A stretch of 64,000 nt of DNA from an uncultured Clostridia bacterium (GTDB lineage: Bacteria > Bacillota > Clostridia > Christensenellales > Aristaeellaceae). A program made the translations under genes and the position numbers. Below the pieces are notes generated by a model that saw only the letters and a program-made list of their open reading frames with translations, did no database searches and was not told the DNA's origin. The DNA lies in the NCBI GenBank assembly GCA_937894675.1, contig CALCQO010000023.1:124001-188000 (forward strand). Direction: 5' to 3'. This document shows positions 15,958-25,358 of this stretch, in pieces (position 1 is the first letter of the stretch; the number at the start of each line of letters is the position of its first letter).

Positions 15958-17406
15958 ATGCAACTTTCCGTTTTGGCAGAAGCCGCAGCAGCGTATTGTT
16001 TAAAAACTACAGGGGACTGCGATATCCAGACCCTTTCCCAGGACAGCCGCAGAAAAATTAACTGCGGCCTGTTTTTCTGTATTGACGGCGCGCATTTTGA
16101 TGCCCACACTTTTGCAGAGCAGGCCGTTCAGAATGGCGCTGTCGCCCTGGTGGTTACCAGATTGCTACCGCATATTGATGTCCCCCAGGTGCTGGTCAGC
16201 AATGACCGGGCGGCAATGGCTTTGATGGCATCTGCTTTCTATGGAAATCCCGCGCGGAAACTACGCATGATTGGCGTAACGGGAACCAAGGGAAAGACAA
16301 CAACAACGTATTTGATTAAATCCATACTGGACTCTGCGGGTATACCGAGCGGCCTGATTGGCACCACCGGCAATATGATTGGGGATCAATGGCTAAAAGG
16401 CAACCTGACAACCCCGGACCCCATTGAATTGCATGCCACATTAAAACAAATGGTGGATGCCCGGGTGGAAGCGGTCTGTATGGAAGTTTCAGCCCATGCC
16501 ATTGATATGCATAGATTGGAAGGGGTGGTTTTTGAAGCGGGTTGTTTCACAAATCTGTCCCAGGATCATCTGGATTATTTTGGCACCATGGAAAATTATT
16601 TCGAAACGAAAAAACGTTATTTTACATCCGGCATGGTGAAGAACGCCGCGTTGAATGTGGATGATGACTTGACCGGCGATTTACGCAAAGATGTGCACAT
16701 CCCGGTCAGCACCTTCGGTATCAGCGCCAACGCGGACATTTTCGCCCGGGATATTGAAATCGGAGAAGAGGGGCTGAAGTTTGTCCTCTCCCTTTGGAAT
16801 GAGCAGCGGTATCCTGTGGAAATGAAAATGATGGGCATGTTCAATGTGTATAACGCGCTGGCAGCGACAGCGGTTAGCCTGATCCTGGGGATCGAGCCCG
16901 CGTTTATTGTGAAAGGTCTGGAGTCAATCCAGTCGGTTCCCGGGCGCGCGGAACTGCTGGAAACGCATACCCCTTATAAAGTGATACTCGACTATTCCCA
17001 TTCGCCGGCGGCCATGACGAACATTCTGGAAACTGTCCGGGGCTTTGTACGAGGACGCATCATCCTGCTTTTTGGCTGCGGCGGGGACAGGGACCATGGA
17101 AAGCGGCCGATCATGGGGGAAGCAGCCGGTTTAGGAGCTGATTACACCATTATTACCAGCGACAATCCCAGAACCGAAGACCCAATGCGGATTATGCTGG
17201 ATATCGAACAGGGCATGAAAATGACGAAGGGCTCCTATGAAATGCTGGAGAACCGCCGGGAAGCGATCGTCAAAGCGCTGGATATCGCAAGGGACGGCGA
17301 TGTGGTGATTTTAGCCGGCAAAGGCGATGAAACATACCAGGATATCAACGGGGTGAAGAGACCCTTTGATGAAAAACAGATTGTAAAAGAAATTCTTGGT
17401 AAATGA
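15958..17406 (+). CDS. murE: UDP-MurNAc-tripeptide synthetase (meso-diaminopimelate adding)
   Basis: Mur ligase, 482 residues, adding the third residue of the peptidoglycan stem peptide in the cytoplasm. The ATP-binding loop GTKGKTTT is at 109-116. The DNPR motif at 402-405 is the determinant for meso-diaminopimelate rather than lysine. It follows the FtsL-like gene by about 30 bases and precedes murD. murF and mraY, which normally sit between murE and murD, are missing here. Confidence 0.96.
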   Translation: MQLSVLAEAAAAYCLKTTGDCDIQTLSQDSRRKINCGLFFCIDGAHFDAHTFAEQAVQNGAVALVVTRLLPHIDVPQVLVSNDRAAMALMASAFYGNPARKLRMIGVTGTKGKTTTTYLIKSILDSAGIPSGLIGTTGNMIGDQWLKGNLTTPDPIELHATLKQMVDARVEAVCMEVSAHAIDMHRLEGVVFEAGCFTNLSQDHLDYFGTMENYFETKKRYFTSGMVKNAALNVDDDLTGDLRKDVHIPVSTFGISANADIFARDIEIGEEGLKFVLSLWNEQRYPVEMKMMGMFNVYNALAATAVSLILGIEPAFIVKGLESIQSVPGRAELLETHTPYKVILDYSHSPAAMTNILETVRGFVRGRIILLFGCGGDRDHGKRPIMGEAAGLGADYTIITSDNPRTEDPMRIMLDIEQGMKMTKGSYEMLENRREAIVKALDIARDGDVVILAGKGDETYQDINGVKRPFDEKQIVKEILGK

Positions 17407-17442
17407 CTCAGAAAGCTGAGCGCCTGTACCAGGGAGGAACAT

Positions 17443-18831
17443 ATGCAAACGAAGAATCCGCTGATTAACGCAAAACCCTATCTAAACCAAACGGCCCTTG
17501 TCATTGGACTGGCCAGGAGTGGTATTGCCGCAGCGGCATTGATACACGCCGCAGGAGGGCGTGTTTTGCTTTATGACAGAAAAAGCCGGGAAGAGCTGGG
17601 CGATTTGAGCGAGTTAGACAAACTGGAGCGTGTATCCTGGCATCTGGCGGAGGAGATAGCTCCCCTCTATCAGCAAGCGGATTTCGCGATTATCAGCCCC
17701 GGTATTCCGCCGGACGCGCCGGATATACGTGGAGCGTTACTTTCCGGTTTGCCACTTCATGGCGAGTTGGAGTTTGCTTCTGCCTTCGCGCCGTGTCCCA
17801 TGTACGCGGTCACCGGAACTAATGGAAAAACAACCACAGTATCTTTATTGGGCGACATGATGGAGAAGGGCGGCTACCTAACCCATGTCGCCGGAAATAT
17901 TGGTTATCCATTATCCGCTGCTGTACTCGATGCTTCGCCTGATGACAGGATTGTCGTGGAGGTTTCCAGCTTTCAGCTGGAAACAGCCCGAACCTTCCAT
18001 CCAAAGGCGGCCGCGATACTGAACATTACCCCGGACCATTTGGACAGACATGGCTCAATGGAAAACTACATCGCTCTGAAGAAGAAAATTTTCGCAAATA
18101 TGAAGGCGGAGGACACATTGGTGCTAAACGCCAATGACGCCGACTGCGCCAAGATGGGTGAGAATTGCTCCGCGCAGCTTCTATGGTTTAGCGCCGTATC
18201 GGAACTGGACAGGGGCGCCTTTTTGCGGGATGGACAGATTGTCATCCGAATCCATGGTGAGGAAAGAATGGTGTGCCCAGCCCAGGAGGTACGAATTCCT
18301 GGCCGTCATAATCTGGAGAATGCCCTGGCGGCAAGCGCGATGGCTGCTGCTGCAGATATTCCCGCGCCGGTAATCAGGCATTCTCTAAGAACTTTCGCGG
18401 GCGTTGAGCACCGGATGGAGTATGTCCGTCAGGTGGATCAGGTATGGTATATCAACGACAGCAAGGGAACGAATCCGGATTCCACCCAGCGCGCGGTTGA
18501 GGCGATGAGCGTGCCAACCGTACTGATTCTTGGGGGTAGGGATAAGCACATACCTTATGATGCCCTGGCGGCTACTATCAAGAACTCGGCGTTTATCCAG
18601 CACATTGTGTTAATTGGGGAAGCAGCGGACATCATCCGGGAAGCGCTGAACAAGCATGTGGTTGTCAGGATGACGAGGGCTCATTCTTTGGAAGACGCGG
18701 TACTGCAGGGGAAAGAACATGCGGTTCCTGGCGGCGCGGTTCTTCTGTCGCCGGCATGCGCGTCCTTTGATATGTTTAAGGATTATGAAGAAAGAGGCCG
18801 TTGCTTTAAGGCAATTGTCCAATCCCTATAG
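17443..18831 (+). CDS. murD: UDP-N-acetylmuramoylalanine--D-glutamate ligase
   Basis: Mur ligase, 462 residues, adding D-glutamate to UDP-MurNAc-L-Ala. The N-terminal UDP-binding fold carries VIGLARSG. The ATP loop GTNGKTTT is at about 125-132, followed by LNITPDHLDRH and NDSKGTNPDST. A good GGGAGGA ribosome-binding site precedes the ATG. A short hairpin (CTCAG/CTGAG) sits in the 36-base gap after murE. The stop lies one base before the ftsQ start. Confidence 0.96.
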   Translation: MQTKNPLINAKPYLNQTALVIGLARSGIAAAALIHAAGGRVLLYDRKSREELGDLSELDKLERVSWHLAEEIAPLYQQADFAIISPGIPPDAPDIRGALLSGLPLHGELEFASAFAPCPMYAVTGTNGKTTTVSLLGDMMEKGGYLTHVAGNIGYPLSAAVLDASPDDRIVVEVSSFQLETARTFHPKAAAILNITPDHLDRHGSMENYIALKKKIFANMKAEDTLVLNANDADCAKMGENCSAQLLWFSAVSELDRGAFLRDGQIVIRIHGEERMVCPAQEVRIPGRHNLENALAASAMAAAADIPAPVIRHSLRTFAGVEHRMEYVRQVDQVWYINDSKGTNPDSTQRAVEAMSVPTVLILGGRDKHIPYDALAATIKNSAFIQHIVLIGEAADIIREALNKHVVVRMTRAHSLEDAVLQGKEHAVPGGAVLLSPACASFDMFKDYEERGRCFKAIVQSL

Positions 18832-18832
18832 C

Positions 18833-19666
18833 ATGGCGCAGCAGAACCCTCAGAATCAGCGTCAAAGATTGCCGGAAGAGGAAGGATTTCAGGAGCCCTT
18901 CGAGTTTCATCCGGATGATATGCCGCCCGCATTATCAAGCACCGCGAAGAGGCTGATTATCTTTGCGAGCATAATTGTAATCCTGCTCAGCGCCATGTTT
19001 ATCATCCGGGATAATGTACTGGTTATCAGAAAACTTACGGTGCATGGTATCACCAATGTACCTTGGCAAACCGTCGCGTTATCGGCTGGCCTTAACGCAT
19101 CCAGCAATTATTTTAATCTGGATGAAGAGACCATCAAGGAGGGCATCAACCGCAACCGGTACCTGGTATACCTTGGTATGGATAAGGGGTTTCCCAATAA
19201 ATTGACTATCTCTGTGAAGGAGCGTCTGCCTATCGCGAACATCCGATATATCGGCATCAACTATGTGATGGCGGATGATGGGATGATTCTTGAGAAGGTG
19301 CGGGACAACCAACTAGTGGAGGACCTCACCACCATTTCCGGTTTAAGCATTCAGGACATTCAGGTGGGTTCCCTGCCGGCGCTAAGGCGCAATGACCAAA
19401 TGCCCGCCTGCGTGGAGCTGCTTCAAGAGCTTATCCTTCAGGGGATGATGGCCAATGTGCAGGACATCAATTTCTCGGAGCCTGGCACCATCTACGTGAC
19501 CACCAGGAACGGCTATACCGTGCATCTGGGAAACAGGCAGTACCTCAGAGCGAAAGTTGGTACGGTTCGGGGCGTCATTCAGGAACTGCAGAAACAGGGA
19601 TACCAGGGCGGCGTTATTGAGGCGACGGTGCCCGGGGAAGCGAACTATCGTCCGGATCATACATAA
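18833..19666 (+). CDS. ftsQ: Cell division protein FtsQ/DivIB
   Basis: A 277-residue bitopic division protein. A polar Gln/Pro-rich cytoplasmic segment (about 1-40) precedes a single helix (about 43-62), a POTRA domain beginning VIRKLTVHGITNV, and an FtsQ beta domain. FtsQ links FtsL/DivIC to the septal synthase. The frame is open far upstream into murD; the ATG at 18833, one base after the murD stop, is chosen for coupling, although ATG 18785 is possible. Weak ribosome-binding sites at both leave the exact start uncertain. Confidence 0.85.
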   Translation: MAQQNPQNQRQRLPEEEGFQEPFEFHPDDMPPALSSTAKRLIIFASIIVILLSAMFIIRDNVLVIRKLTVHGITNVPWQTVALSAGLNASSNYFNLDEETIKEGINRNRYLVYLGMDKGFPNKLTISVKERLPIANIRYIGINYVMADDGMILEKVRDNQLVEDLTTISGLSIQDIQVGSLPALRRNDQMPACVELLQELILQGMMANVQDINFSEPGTIYVTTRNGYTVHLGNRQYLRAKVGTVRGVIQELQKQGYQGGVIEATVPGEANYRPDHT

Positions 19667-19702
19667 TTGCGACAGAGATTTGACGAATATTCAAGGAAAC
19701 AC

Positions 19703-19731
19703 TTGCTAAATCGTCATAAAAAGGTTACAAT
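19703..19731 (+). promoter_or_regulatory. ftsA promoter
   Basis: TTGCTA (19703-19708), 17 bases and TACAAT (19726-19731) lie in the 156-base gap between ftsQ and ftsA, giving a leader of about 85 bases. This should uncouple ftsAZ from the mraZ-murD-ftsQ message. Confidence 0.7.
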
Positions 19732-19822
19732 AAACCATCTGAAAGACTTTATTGGCATGCAGGGAATTGGCTGCATCGATACATCTACGAAGTAAAGCCT
19801 GAGAAATGAGGATGAAGGAACC

Positions 19823-21001
19823 ATGAGGAGCACGGTAACGGTTGTCGATTTTGGCACTAGCAAAATCATCGCGCTGATCGCGGAAGTTTCCAGCAGACAG
19901 CGGTGCGACATCGTTGGCGCGGGAATTGCCGCGTATGACGGTTATGCTGATGCCCGCTGGAACAACCCCGGCGATGTAAACAGCGCATTGGACAATGCAA
20001 TCAAGACCGCTGAAGAACAAGCCCGCTCCTCCGTCCGTGATGTATATTGCGGGGTGCCGGGACAGTTTTCCAAGGTCTATACGGTAGAGGTCAGGCTTGA
20101 GCTGCAGGGAGCGGATCCCCATGTCACCAACAAAGATATCGAAGCATTGTTTGATCTGGCGGATCAGGAAATGCGGGACATCCCCGGTGTGCCGATTCAC
20201 CGCAGCCCGGCTTGGTTTGTTGTGGATGACGGCAAGAAAACCCTGGAGCCCCTCAACCTGCATGGGAATGAATTCCGCGCTATGATCTCTTATGTAAAGG
20301 CGGATCAGTTCTTTATCGCCGATGTTTCCGAGCGCTTGCGCGCGCTGGGCAAGGTGCCCTTCGGCTTTTTCTCCACCCCCATGGGCGAGGCGATACTGTA
20401 TATTTCCGATGAAGAGCGGGATCGCACCGCGCTGCTGATTGACATCGGGTATCTGGATACCGAAGTGATGGCGGTGGAAGGGGATACCATCATTTACCAT
20501 AAAGTTTTACCCTTGGGCGGCGGGCATATGTCCGCGGACTTGGCTTATGGCTTGGATATTCCGCTGGACAGCGCAGAGCAGATTAAACGATCCTTTATTT
20601 TCGGCGAGCAGAACGCCCAGAGCAGTTTTGAAATTACCGGAGCAAACGGCGCGACCCAGTCCTTTGAGAGGGCCAAAGTCGAAAGCGTGCTGATGCCACG
20701 GGTGGATGAACTGTGTGAAGAGATTGTGGAAGCCGTCAAAGCCAGCAAGGTGCGCTTGGGCAACTGGTCCTCTGTGTATCTGACAGGGGGCGGACTTGCG
20801 ATTAACCGCGGCGGACGTGAGTACTTAAGCGAGAAATTGGGACGCCCGGTGCGTGAACTGCCCAGAAAAGCAGTAAAATTATCCAGTCCTATCTACTCAA
20901 GCGCTCTTGGGCTGCTTGATTTAATCATCGACACGCGCACAAACAGCGCTACGCCTCAAAGCGGAATTGGCTCTTTCTTCAGGAGCCTGTTTGGAGGCTA
21001 A
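19823..21001 (+). CDS. ftsA: Cell division protein FtsA
   Basis: Actin-fold membrane tether of FtsZ, 392 residues. Visible are VVDFGTSKIIALIAE (phosphate 1), LLIDIGYLDTEV (phosphate 2) and VYLTGGGLAINRGG (adenosine). The 1C-type insertion typical of FtsA lies between the first two. The C-terminus ends GSFFRSLFGG, an amphipathic helix that would bind the membrane. An AAGGAA ribosome-binding site precedes the ATG. It is directly followed by ftsZ. Confidence 0.93.
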   Translation: MRSTVTVVDFGTSKIIALIAEVSSRQRCDIVGAGIAAYDGYADARWNNPGDVNSALDNAIKTAEEQARSSVRDVYCGVPGQFSKVYTVEVRLELQGADPHVTNKDIEALFDLADQEMRDIPGVPIHRSPAWFVVDDGKKTLEPLNLHGNEFRAMISYVKADQFFIADVSERLRALGKVPFGFFSTPMGEAILYISDEERDRTALLIDIGYLDTEVMAVEGDTIIYHKVLPLGGGHMSADLAYGLDIPLDSAEQIKRSFIFGEQNAQSSFEITGANGATQSFERAKVESVLMPRVDELCEEIVEAVKASKVRLGNWSSVYLTGGGLAINRGGREYLSEKLGRPVRELPRKAVKLSSPIYSSALGLLDLIIDTRTNSATPQSGIGSFFRSLFGG

Positions 21002-21034
21002 ATGACATCCAGTAAGAAAACGGGAGGACGGAGT

Positions 21035-22405
21035 ATGTTGGAACTTCAAGTGGATAAAGAATTACAGGAGTCCTTTGCGTCAATTAAAGTCGTAGGATGC
21101 GGCGGCGGCGGCACCAACGCGGTCAACCGTATGATAGAAGCGGGACTGCAAGGCGTGGACTTCATCGCGGTCAACACAGACAGGCAGGCTTTATCTACAT
21201 CCAAAGCCGCGACCAAAGTGCAGATTGGCGAAAAGCTGACCAAAGGTCTAGGCGCCGGCGCGGTGCCGGATATCGGAAAGCGCGCAGCCGAAGAAAGCCG
21301 GGAAGAAATCTCCCAGCTGCTCAAGGGCGCGGACCTTGTATTTGTAACCGCCGGTATGGGCGGCGGCACAGGCACAGGCGCGGCTCCTGTTGTGGCGGAT
21401 ATCGCAAGAGACTTAAACTGCCTGACAATCGCTGTAGTTACCAAGCCCTTCCAGTTTGAAGGCAAGCAGCGCATGCGCAACGCGGAAGCGGGCATCAATG
21501 AGCTGAAGCAGTATGTGGATACCTTGGTGGTCATCCCCAACGACCGGCTGCTGCAGGTAGTCAGCAAGGGAACTTCCATGCTGGAAGCCTTCAAGGTCGC
21601 TGATGATGTACTGCGCCAGGGCATCCAGGGCATTTCCGATTTAATCGCCTTGCCCGCGACCATCAACCTGGATTTCGCGGACGTAAAAACCGTGATGGAA
21701 TCCGGCGGCATGGCGCATATTGGTATTGGCCTTGGCAAGGGAGAAAATAAAATGGTGGAAGCCGCCAAGAACGCTGTCGCCAGCCCCTTGCTGGAAACCA
21801 AGATCGACGGCGCCCGCGCGGTGCTGATCAACATTACAGGCGGCCAGGATATGGGCATCATTGAAATCAATGAAGCGGCCAACCTGGTGCAGCAGGCTGC
21901 TGACAGCGAAGCCAACATCATCTTCGGTGCCGGTATCGACAATAGCCTGAAGGATGAAGTGCGCATCACCGTTATCGCCACGGGTTTTGAAAAGAACTCC
22001 TTCCCCGTGCGCGATTCCCGAAAAAAGCCTTTCTCCAAACCCGCGTCCGTTCCCTACGGGACGGCTACAGCTGCCTACAATCCCTATGAGAACAGGGGAC
22101 GCAGCGCGGAGCAACTGTCCGGAGAACAGCAGCCCGCTTCCTTTGAAGCGCCGCAGGTCGCCAGCATGTATGAACAGGATTCCGGTTTGTTCCCTAATGC
22201 GGCCAGACCAGCAGCGCCTGCTTACAATGTTCCGCAGCCTTTCCAGCAGCCTACCCCTTATCAGGTTGGCCAATATCCGGTGCAGCAGCCTGTTTACCAG
22301 CCCGGCGCAGCCGGTCAGCCGTATCCTGCGCCTGCCGGACAGCCCCAGCAACCGGGCAGCGAAAAGGATGATTTGGGCGTTCCCGCGTATCTGCGCAGAA
22401 AATAA
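21035..22405 (+). CDS. ftsZ: Cell division protein FtsZ
   Basis: Bacterial tubulin, 456 residues, forming the division ring. [13 protein letters not shown], the tubulin signature [10 protein letters not shown] (about 109-118) and the synergy-loop region NxDFADV are clear. A ~90-residue Pro/Gln/Tyr-rich linker with PQP-like repeats ends in the conserved C-terminal peptide [11 protein letters not shown], the docking site for FtsA and other partners. The ATG at 21035 follows GGGAGGACGGAG and matches the usual N-terminus. An in-frame ATG at 21002 abuts the ftsA stop, has GGAGG four bases before it, and cannot be excluded. Confidence 0.96.
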   Translation: MLELQVDKELQESFASIKVVGCGGGGTNAVNRMIEAGLQGVDFIAVNTDRQALSTSKAATKVQIGEKLTKGLGAGAVPDIGKRAAEESREEISQLLKGADLVFVTAGMGGGTGTGAAPVVADIARDLNCLTIAVVTKPFQFEGKQRMRNAEAGINELKQYVDTLVVIPNDRLLQVVSKGTSMLEAFKVADDVLRQGIQGISDLIALPATINLDFADVKTVMESGGMAHIGIGLGKGENKMVEAAKNAVASPLLETKIDGARAVLINITGGQDMGIIEINEAANLVQQAADSEANIIFGAGIDNSLKDEVRITVIATGFEKNSFPVRDSRKKPFSKPASVPYGTATAAYNPYENRGRSAEQLSGEQQPASFEAPQVASMYEQDSGLFPNAARPAAPAYNVPQPFQQPTPYQVGQYPVQQPVYQPGAAGQPYPAPAGQPQQPGSEKDDLGVPAYLRRK

Positions 22406-22486
22406 ATTTCGAACACCCTTAGGTGTACGTCCCTTGATATTTGTGAACTGAACATGCCTTCCATTGAATGCTGTTCTGTAGTTACC

Positions 22487-22543
22487 GGAATGCGTCAATG
22501 CATTACCAACAAGGCGTGGGTCATGTGCTCATGCCTTTGTTTT
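22487..22543 (+). terminator. gcv leader: two hairpins, the second terminator-like, abutting the gcvT ribosome-binding site
   Basis: GGAATGC (22487-22493) pairs with GCATTACC (22500-22507, one bulged A). Four bases later AAGGCGTG (22511-22518) pairs with CATGCCTT (22530-22537, one G-T pair), then TGTTTT runs into the AGGAGGG ribosome-binding site. No promoter fits between the terminator and gcvT, so transcripts must cross it. It may end ftsZ transcription, attenuate the gcv operon, or both. No glycine riboswitch aptamer was recognised in 22406-22510. Confidence 0.55.
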
Positions 22544-22553
22544 AGGAGGGAAT

Positions 22554-23642
22554 ATGTGCAAGAAAACCCCATTGTATGATTATCATGTTGCGTTGCATGG
22601 AAAAATGGTTCCTTTTGCCGGGTATTGGCTGCCTGTTCAGTATGACAGCGGCATCATTGCCGAACATCAGGCTGTCCGGACCGCATGCGGTCTGTTCGAT
22701 GTCTCCCATATGGGTGAAGTGCTCATCCAAGGAAAGGACGCGCTGAACAATTTGCAGCATCTGCTGGTCAACGATATGTCCGGCATGGCCATCGGACGGG
22801 CGCGCTACAGCCCCATGTGCAATGAGCGCGGCGGTGTTGTGGATGATTTGCTTGTCTGCAGAACAGGGGAAGAAGACTATCTGCTGATTGTCAACGCTTC
22901 CAACAAGGATAAGGATGTCGCCTGGATCAAGGAACACCTCTTCGGCGAGGCGACCATGCAGGATGTGTCGGAAGAGTATGCCCAGTTCGCTCTGCAGGGC
23001 CCCAATTCCATGGAAATTCTGATGGAATTGACCGCCAAGGAAAACATCCCTGACAAGAACTATACCTTTAACCAGCATGTGGATATCGGCGGCTTTGATT
23101 GTCTGCTGTCCCGCACAGGGTATACAGGAGAACTGGGGTATGAGATTTACTGCCGGCCGCAGGACGCCATTGCGCTGGGTGAAAAACTGCTTGCGGCAGG
23201 GAAGAATCATGGTTTGATTCCCTGCGGTTTGGGAGCCAGGGACACGCTTCGCCTTGAAGCGGGCATGCCGTTGTATGGTCATGAAATGAATGACGAGATT
23301 ACTCCCTTGGAAGCAGGCCTTGGCTTCTTTGTAAAGATGGATAAGACGGACTTTATTGGCAAAGACGCCTTGCAGAAGAAGGGCGAACCGAAGCGTATCC
23401 GCGTCGGGCTGGAAGTTGTCGGCCGCGGCATCGTCCGTGAAGAGTCGCCGCTGTTTATCGATAACAAACAGGTGGGGATAACAACCAGCGGCACCATGAG
23501 CCCGTATTCGCAAAAAGCGATCGCCATGGCTCTTGTGGATGTGGCGAATACTAAAATTGGGACCAAGATGGAAGCGGACGTCAGGGGGCGGCGTATTCCC
23601 GTCCAGGTTGTCGAACTTCCATTTTATAAACGGAATAAATAA
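22554..23642 (+). CDS. gcvT: Glycine cleavage system T protein (aminomethyltransferase)
   Basis: A 362-residue tetrahydrofolate-dependent aminomethyltransferase. It moves the methylene group from the aminomethyl-lipoyl arm of GcvH to tetrahydrofolate, releasing ammonia. Typical segments are [33 protein letters not shown] and [17 protein letters not shown] with the folate-binding residues. AGGAGGG precedes the ATG. It is the first gene of a six-gene operon holding all glycine cleavage parts plus lipoate handling, and folD elsewhere in the window uses the resulting methylene-tetrahydrofolate. Confidence 0.96.
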   Translation: MCKKTPLYDYHVALHGKMVPFAGYWLPVQYDSGIIAEHQAVRTACGLFDVSHMGEVLIQGKDALNNLQHLLVNDMSGMAIGRARYSPMCNERGGVVDDLLVCRTGEEDYLLIVNASNKDKDVAWIKEHLFGEATMQDVSEEYAQFALQGPNSMEILMELTAKENIPDKNYTFNQHVDIGGFDCLLSRTGYTGELGYEIYCRPQDAIALGEKLLAAGKNHGLIPCGLGARDTLRLEAGMPLYGHEMNDEITPLEAGLGFFVKMDKTDFIGKDALQKKGEPKRIRVGLEVVGRGIVREESPLFIDNKQVGITTSGTMSPYSQKAIAMALVDVANTKIGTKMEADVRGRRIPVQVVELPFYKRNK

Positions 23643-23659
23643 TAATCAGGAGGAACACA

Positions 23660-24037
23660 ATGAGCATCCCGAATAATCTCAAGTACGCAAAATCCCACGA
23701 GTGGGTTCGTCAGGAAGGCGATTTGTTTGTTGTCGGTATTACAGACCATGCCCAGAGCGAACTGGGAGACTTGGTGTTTATCAATTTGCCCAACCTGGAA
23801 GATGACGTCATCGCGGGCGACGCGTTGGCCGATGTGGAATCTGTCAAAGCGGTCAGCGACATCATCAGCCCCGTCAGCGGCGTTGTGGTGGAAGTAAACG
23901 AAGAGCTGCTGGACGCTCCCGAAAAGATTAACGAATCCCCCTATGAAGCATGGATTGCGAAAATCGGCCAGGTATCCGAAGAGCCGGAACTGCTGACCGC
24001 TGAGGAATACGAGGCGTTCCTGCAAGAGGAGAAGTGA
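23660..24037 (+). CDS. gcvH: Glycine cleavage system H protein
   Basis: Lipoyl carrier protein, 125 residues. The lipoylated lysine is Lys63 in [10 protein letters not shown]. It shuttles the aminomethyl group between the P and T proteins and is re-oxidised by lipoamide dehydrogenase. The 17-base gap after gcvT holds a strong AGGAGG site. Of the proteins encoded here, it is the only clear lipoyl acceptor, which fits the linked lplA gene. Confidence 0.97.
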   Translation: MSIPNNLKYAKSHEWVRQEGDLFVVGITDHAQSELGDLVFINLPNLEDDVIAGDALADVESVKAVSDIISPVSGVVVEVNEELLDAPEKINESPYEAWIAKIGQVSEEPELLTAEEYEAFLQEEK

Positions 24038-24038
24038 G

Positions 24039-25358
24039 ATGGGCAGCTACATACCCACGACACCTGCTGAAAGGCAGGAAATGCTGCGTGAAATTGGTTT
24101 AATCAATATCAAGCAGTTGTATTCCGATGTGCCTTCGGAAGTGCTGTTGGATCAGCTGACGGGTGTGCCCGAAGGCAAGTCCGAGCTTGAAGTAGTACAA
24201 ACCATGGAAGCCATGGCGGGGAAAAATCGTGTTTTCAAAACCATCCTGCGGGGCGCAGGCGCGTATGACCATTATATTCCTGCGATTGTGGACAGTGTAA
24301 CCAGCCGCGAGGAGCTTTCCACCACCTATACGCCCTATCAAGCGGAAATCAGCCAGGGAGTATTGCAGTCCATCTTCGAGTATCAGACCATGATATGCGA
24401 GTTGACAGGGATGGATGTCAGCAACGCGTCCATGTATGACGGCGCGTCCTCCGCAGCGGAAGCCGCCATGATGTGCCTGACAAGGAAGAAAACAAAAGTA
24501 TACGCGGCGTCTACTGCGCACCCGGATACATTGAGCACGATACGCACCTACTGCTGGGGTCGGGATATTTCCTTTGAACTTATCCCCGAAAAAGACGGCT
24601 TGGCAGATAAGGAAGCTCTGTCGGCGATGCTGGATGAGGAAGCAGCCTGCGTATACCTGCAGCAGCCCAATTTTTGGGGTTTGTTAGAGGACGCCGAGGC
24701 AGTTTCTGAAATCACCCATGCGGCTGGCGCAAAGATGATTATGGGTGTCAACCCTATCTCCCTTGGCATGTTAAAGACACCGCGGGAATGCGGCGCGGAC
24801 ATCGCGGTAGGCGAAGGCCAGCCGCTTGGCATCCCTCTTTCCTTTGGCGGCCCTTATGTCGGTTTCATGGCTACCAAACAGGATATGGTACGCCTGCTCC
24901 CCGGACGCATCGTTGGTGAAACAAAGGACAATAGAGGTCAGCGGGCATTTGTATTAACGCTGCAGGCGAGGGAACAGCATATCCGCCGTGAAAAAGCCAG
25001 CAGCAATGTGTGTTCCAATCAGGCGTTGTGCGCCATGCGGACAGCGGTCTATATGACGGCGATGGGTCCGCAGGGGCTTCAGCGCGCGGCGGAACTGTGC
25101 TTTGACAAAGCGCATTATTTTGCTGATCAGCTATGTAAAATTCCAGGCTTCAAACGCATGCACGATAGCGACTTTTTCCATGAATTTGTTACCACACTGC
25201 CCATCCCCGCGCAGAAGATACAAGCCGCGCTGATGCATCATGACATTCTGGCAGGCTTGCCTGTGGAAGACGGCATGCTCTGGTGTGTGACGGAGAAAGT
25301 GACCAAAGAACAGCTGGACTTGGCATTACAGACCATCAGGGGGGTGTGCAGCAAATGA
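24039..25358 (+). CDS. gcvPA: Glycine dehydrogenase (decarboxylating) subunit 1
   Basis: N-terminal half of the P protein, 439 residues, as a separate subunit. Together with GcvPB it decarboxylates glycine on pyridoxal phosphate. IPTTPAERQEMLREIG at the N-terminus and the FGGPYVGFMAT and LQAREQHIRREKA segments are typical. The split P protein is usual in Bacillota and differs from the fused form of Proteobacteria. The start is one base after the gcvH stop and the end overlaps gcvPB (ATGA). Confidence 0.96.
   Translation: MGSYIPTTPAERQEMLREIGLINIKQLYSDVPSEVLLDQLTGVPEGKSELEVVQTMEAMAGKNRVFKTILRGAGAYDHYIPAIVDSVTSREELSTTYTPYQAEISQGVLQSIFEYQTMICELTGMDVSNASMYDGASSAAEAAMMCLTRKKTKVYAASTAHPDTLSTIRTYCWGRDISFELIPEKDGLADKEALSAMLDEEAACVYLQQPNFWGLLEDAEAVSEITHAAGAKMIMGVNPISLGMLKTPRECGADIAVGEGQPLGIPLSFGGPYVGFMATKQDMVRLLPGRIVGETKDNRGQRAFVLTLQAREQHIRREKASSNVCSNQALCAMRTAVYMTAMGPQGLQRAAELCFDKAHYFADQLCKIPGFKRMHDSDFFHEFVTTLPIPAQKIQAALMHHDILAGLPVEDGMLWCVTEKVTKEQLDLALQTIRGVCSK

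Noticed and set aside
21046..22038. Long open frame antisense to ftsZ
   Set aside because: It is a by-product of codon bias in ftsZ; the translation has no family features. The same holds for long antisense frames over gcvPB (25373-26347) and pgi (29115-29906).
22406..22510. Glycine riboswitch before gcvT
   Set aside because: The expected aptamer core sequences could not be found; only hairpins and a terminator are visible.
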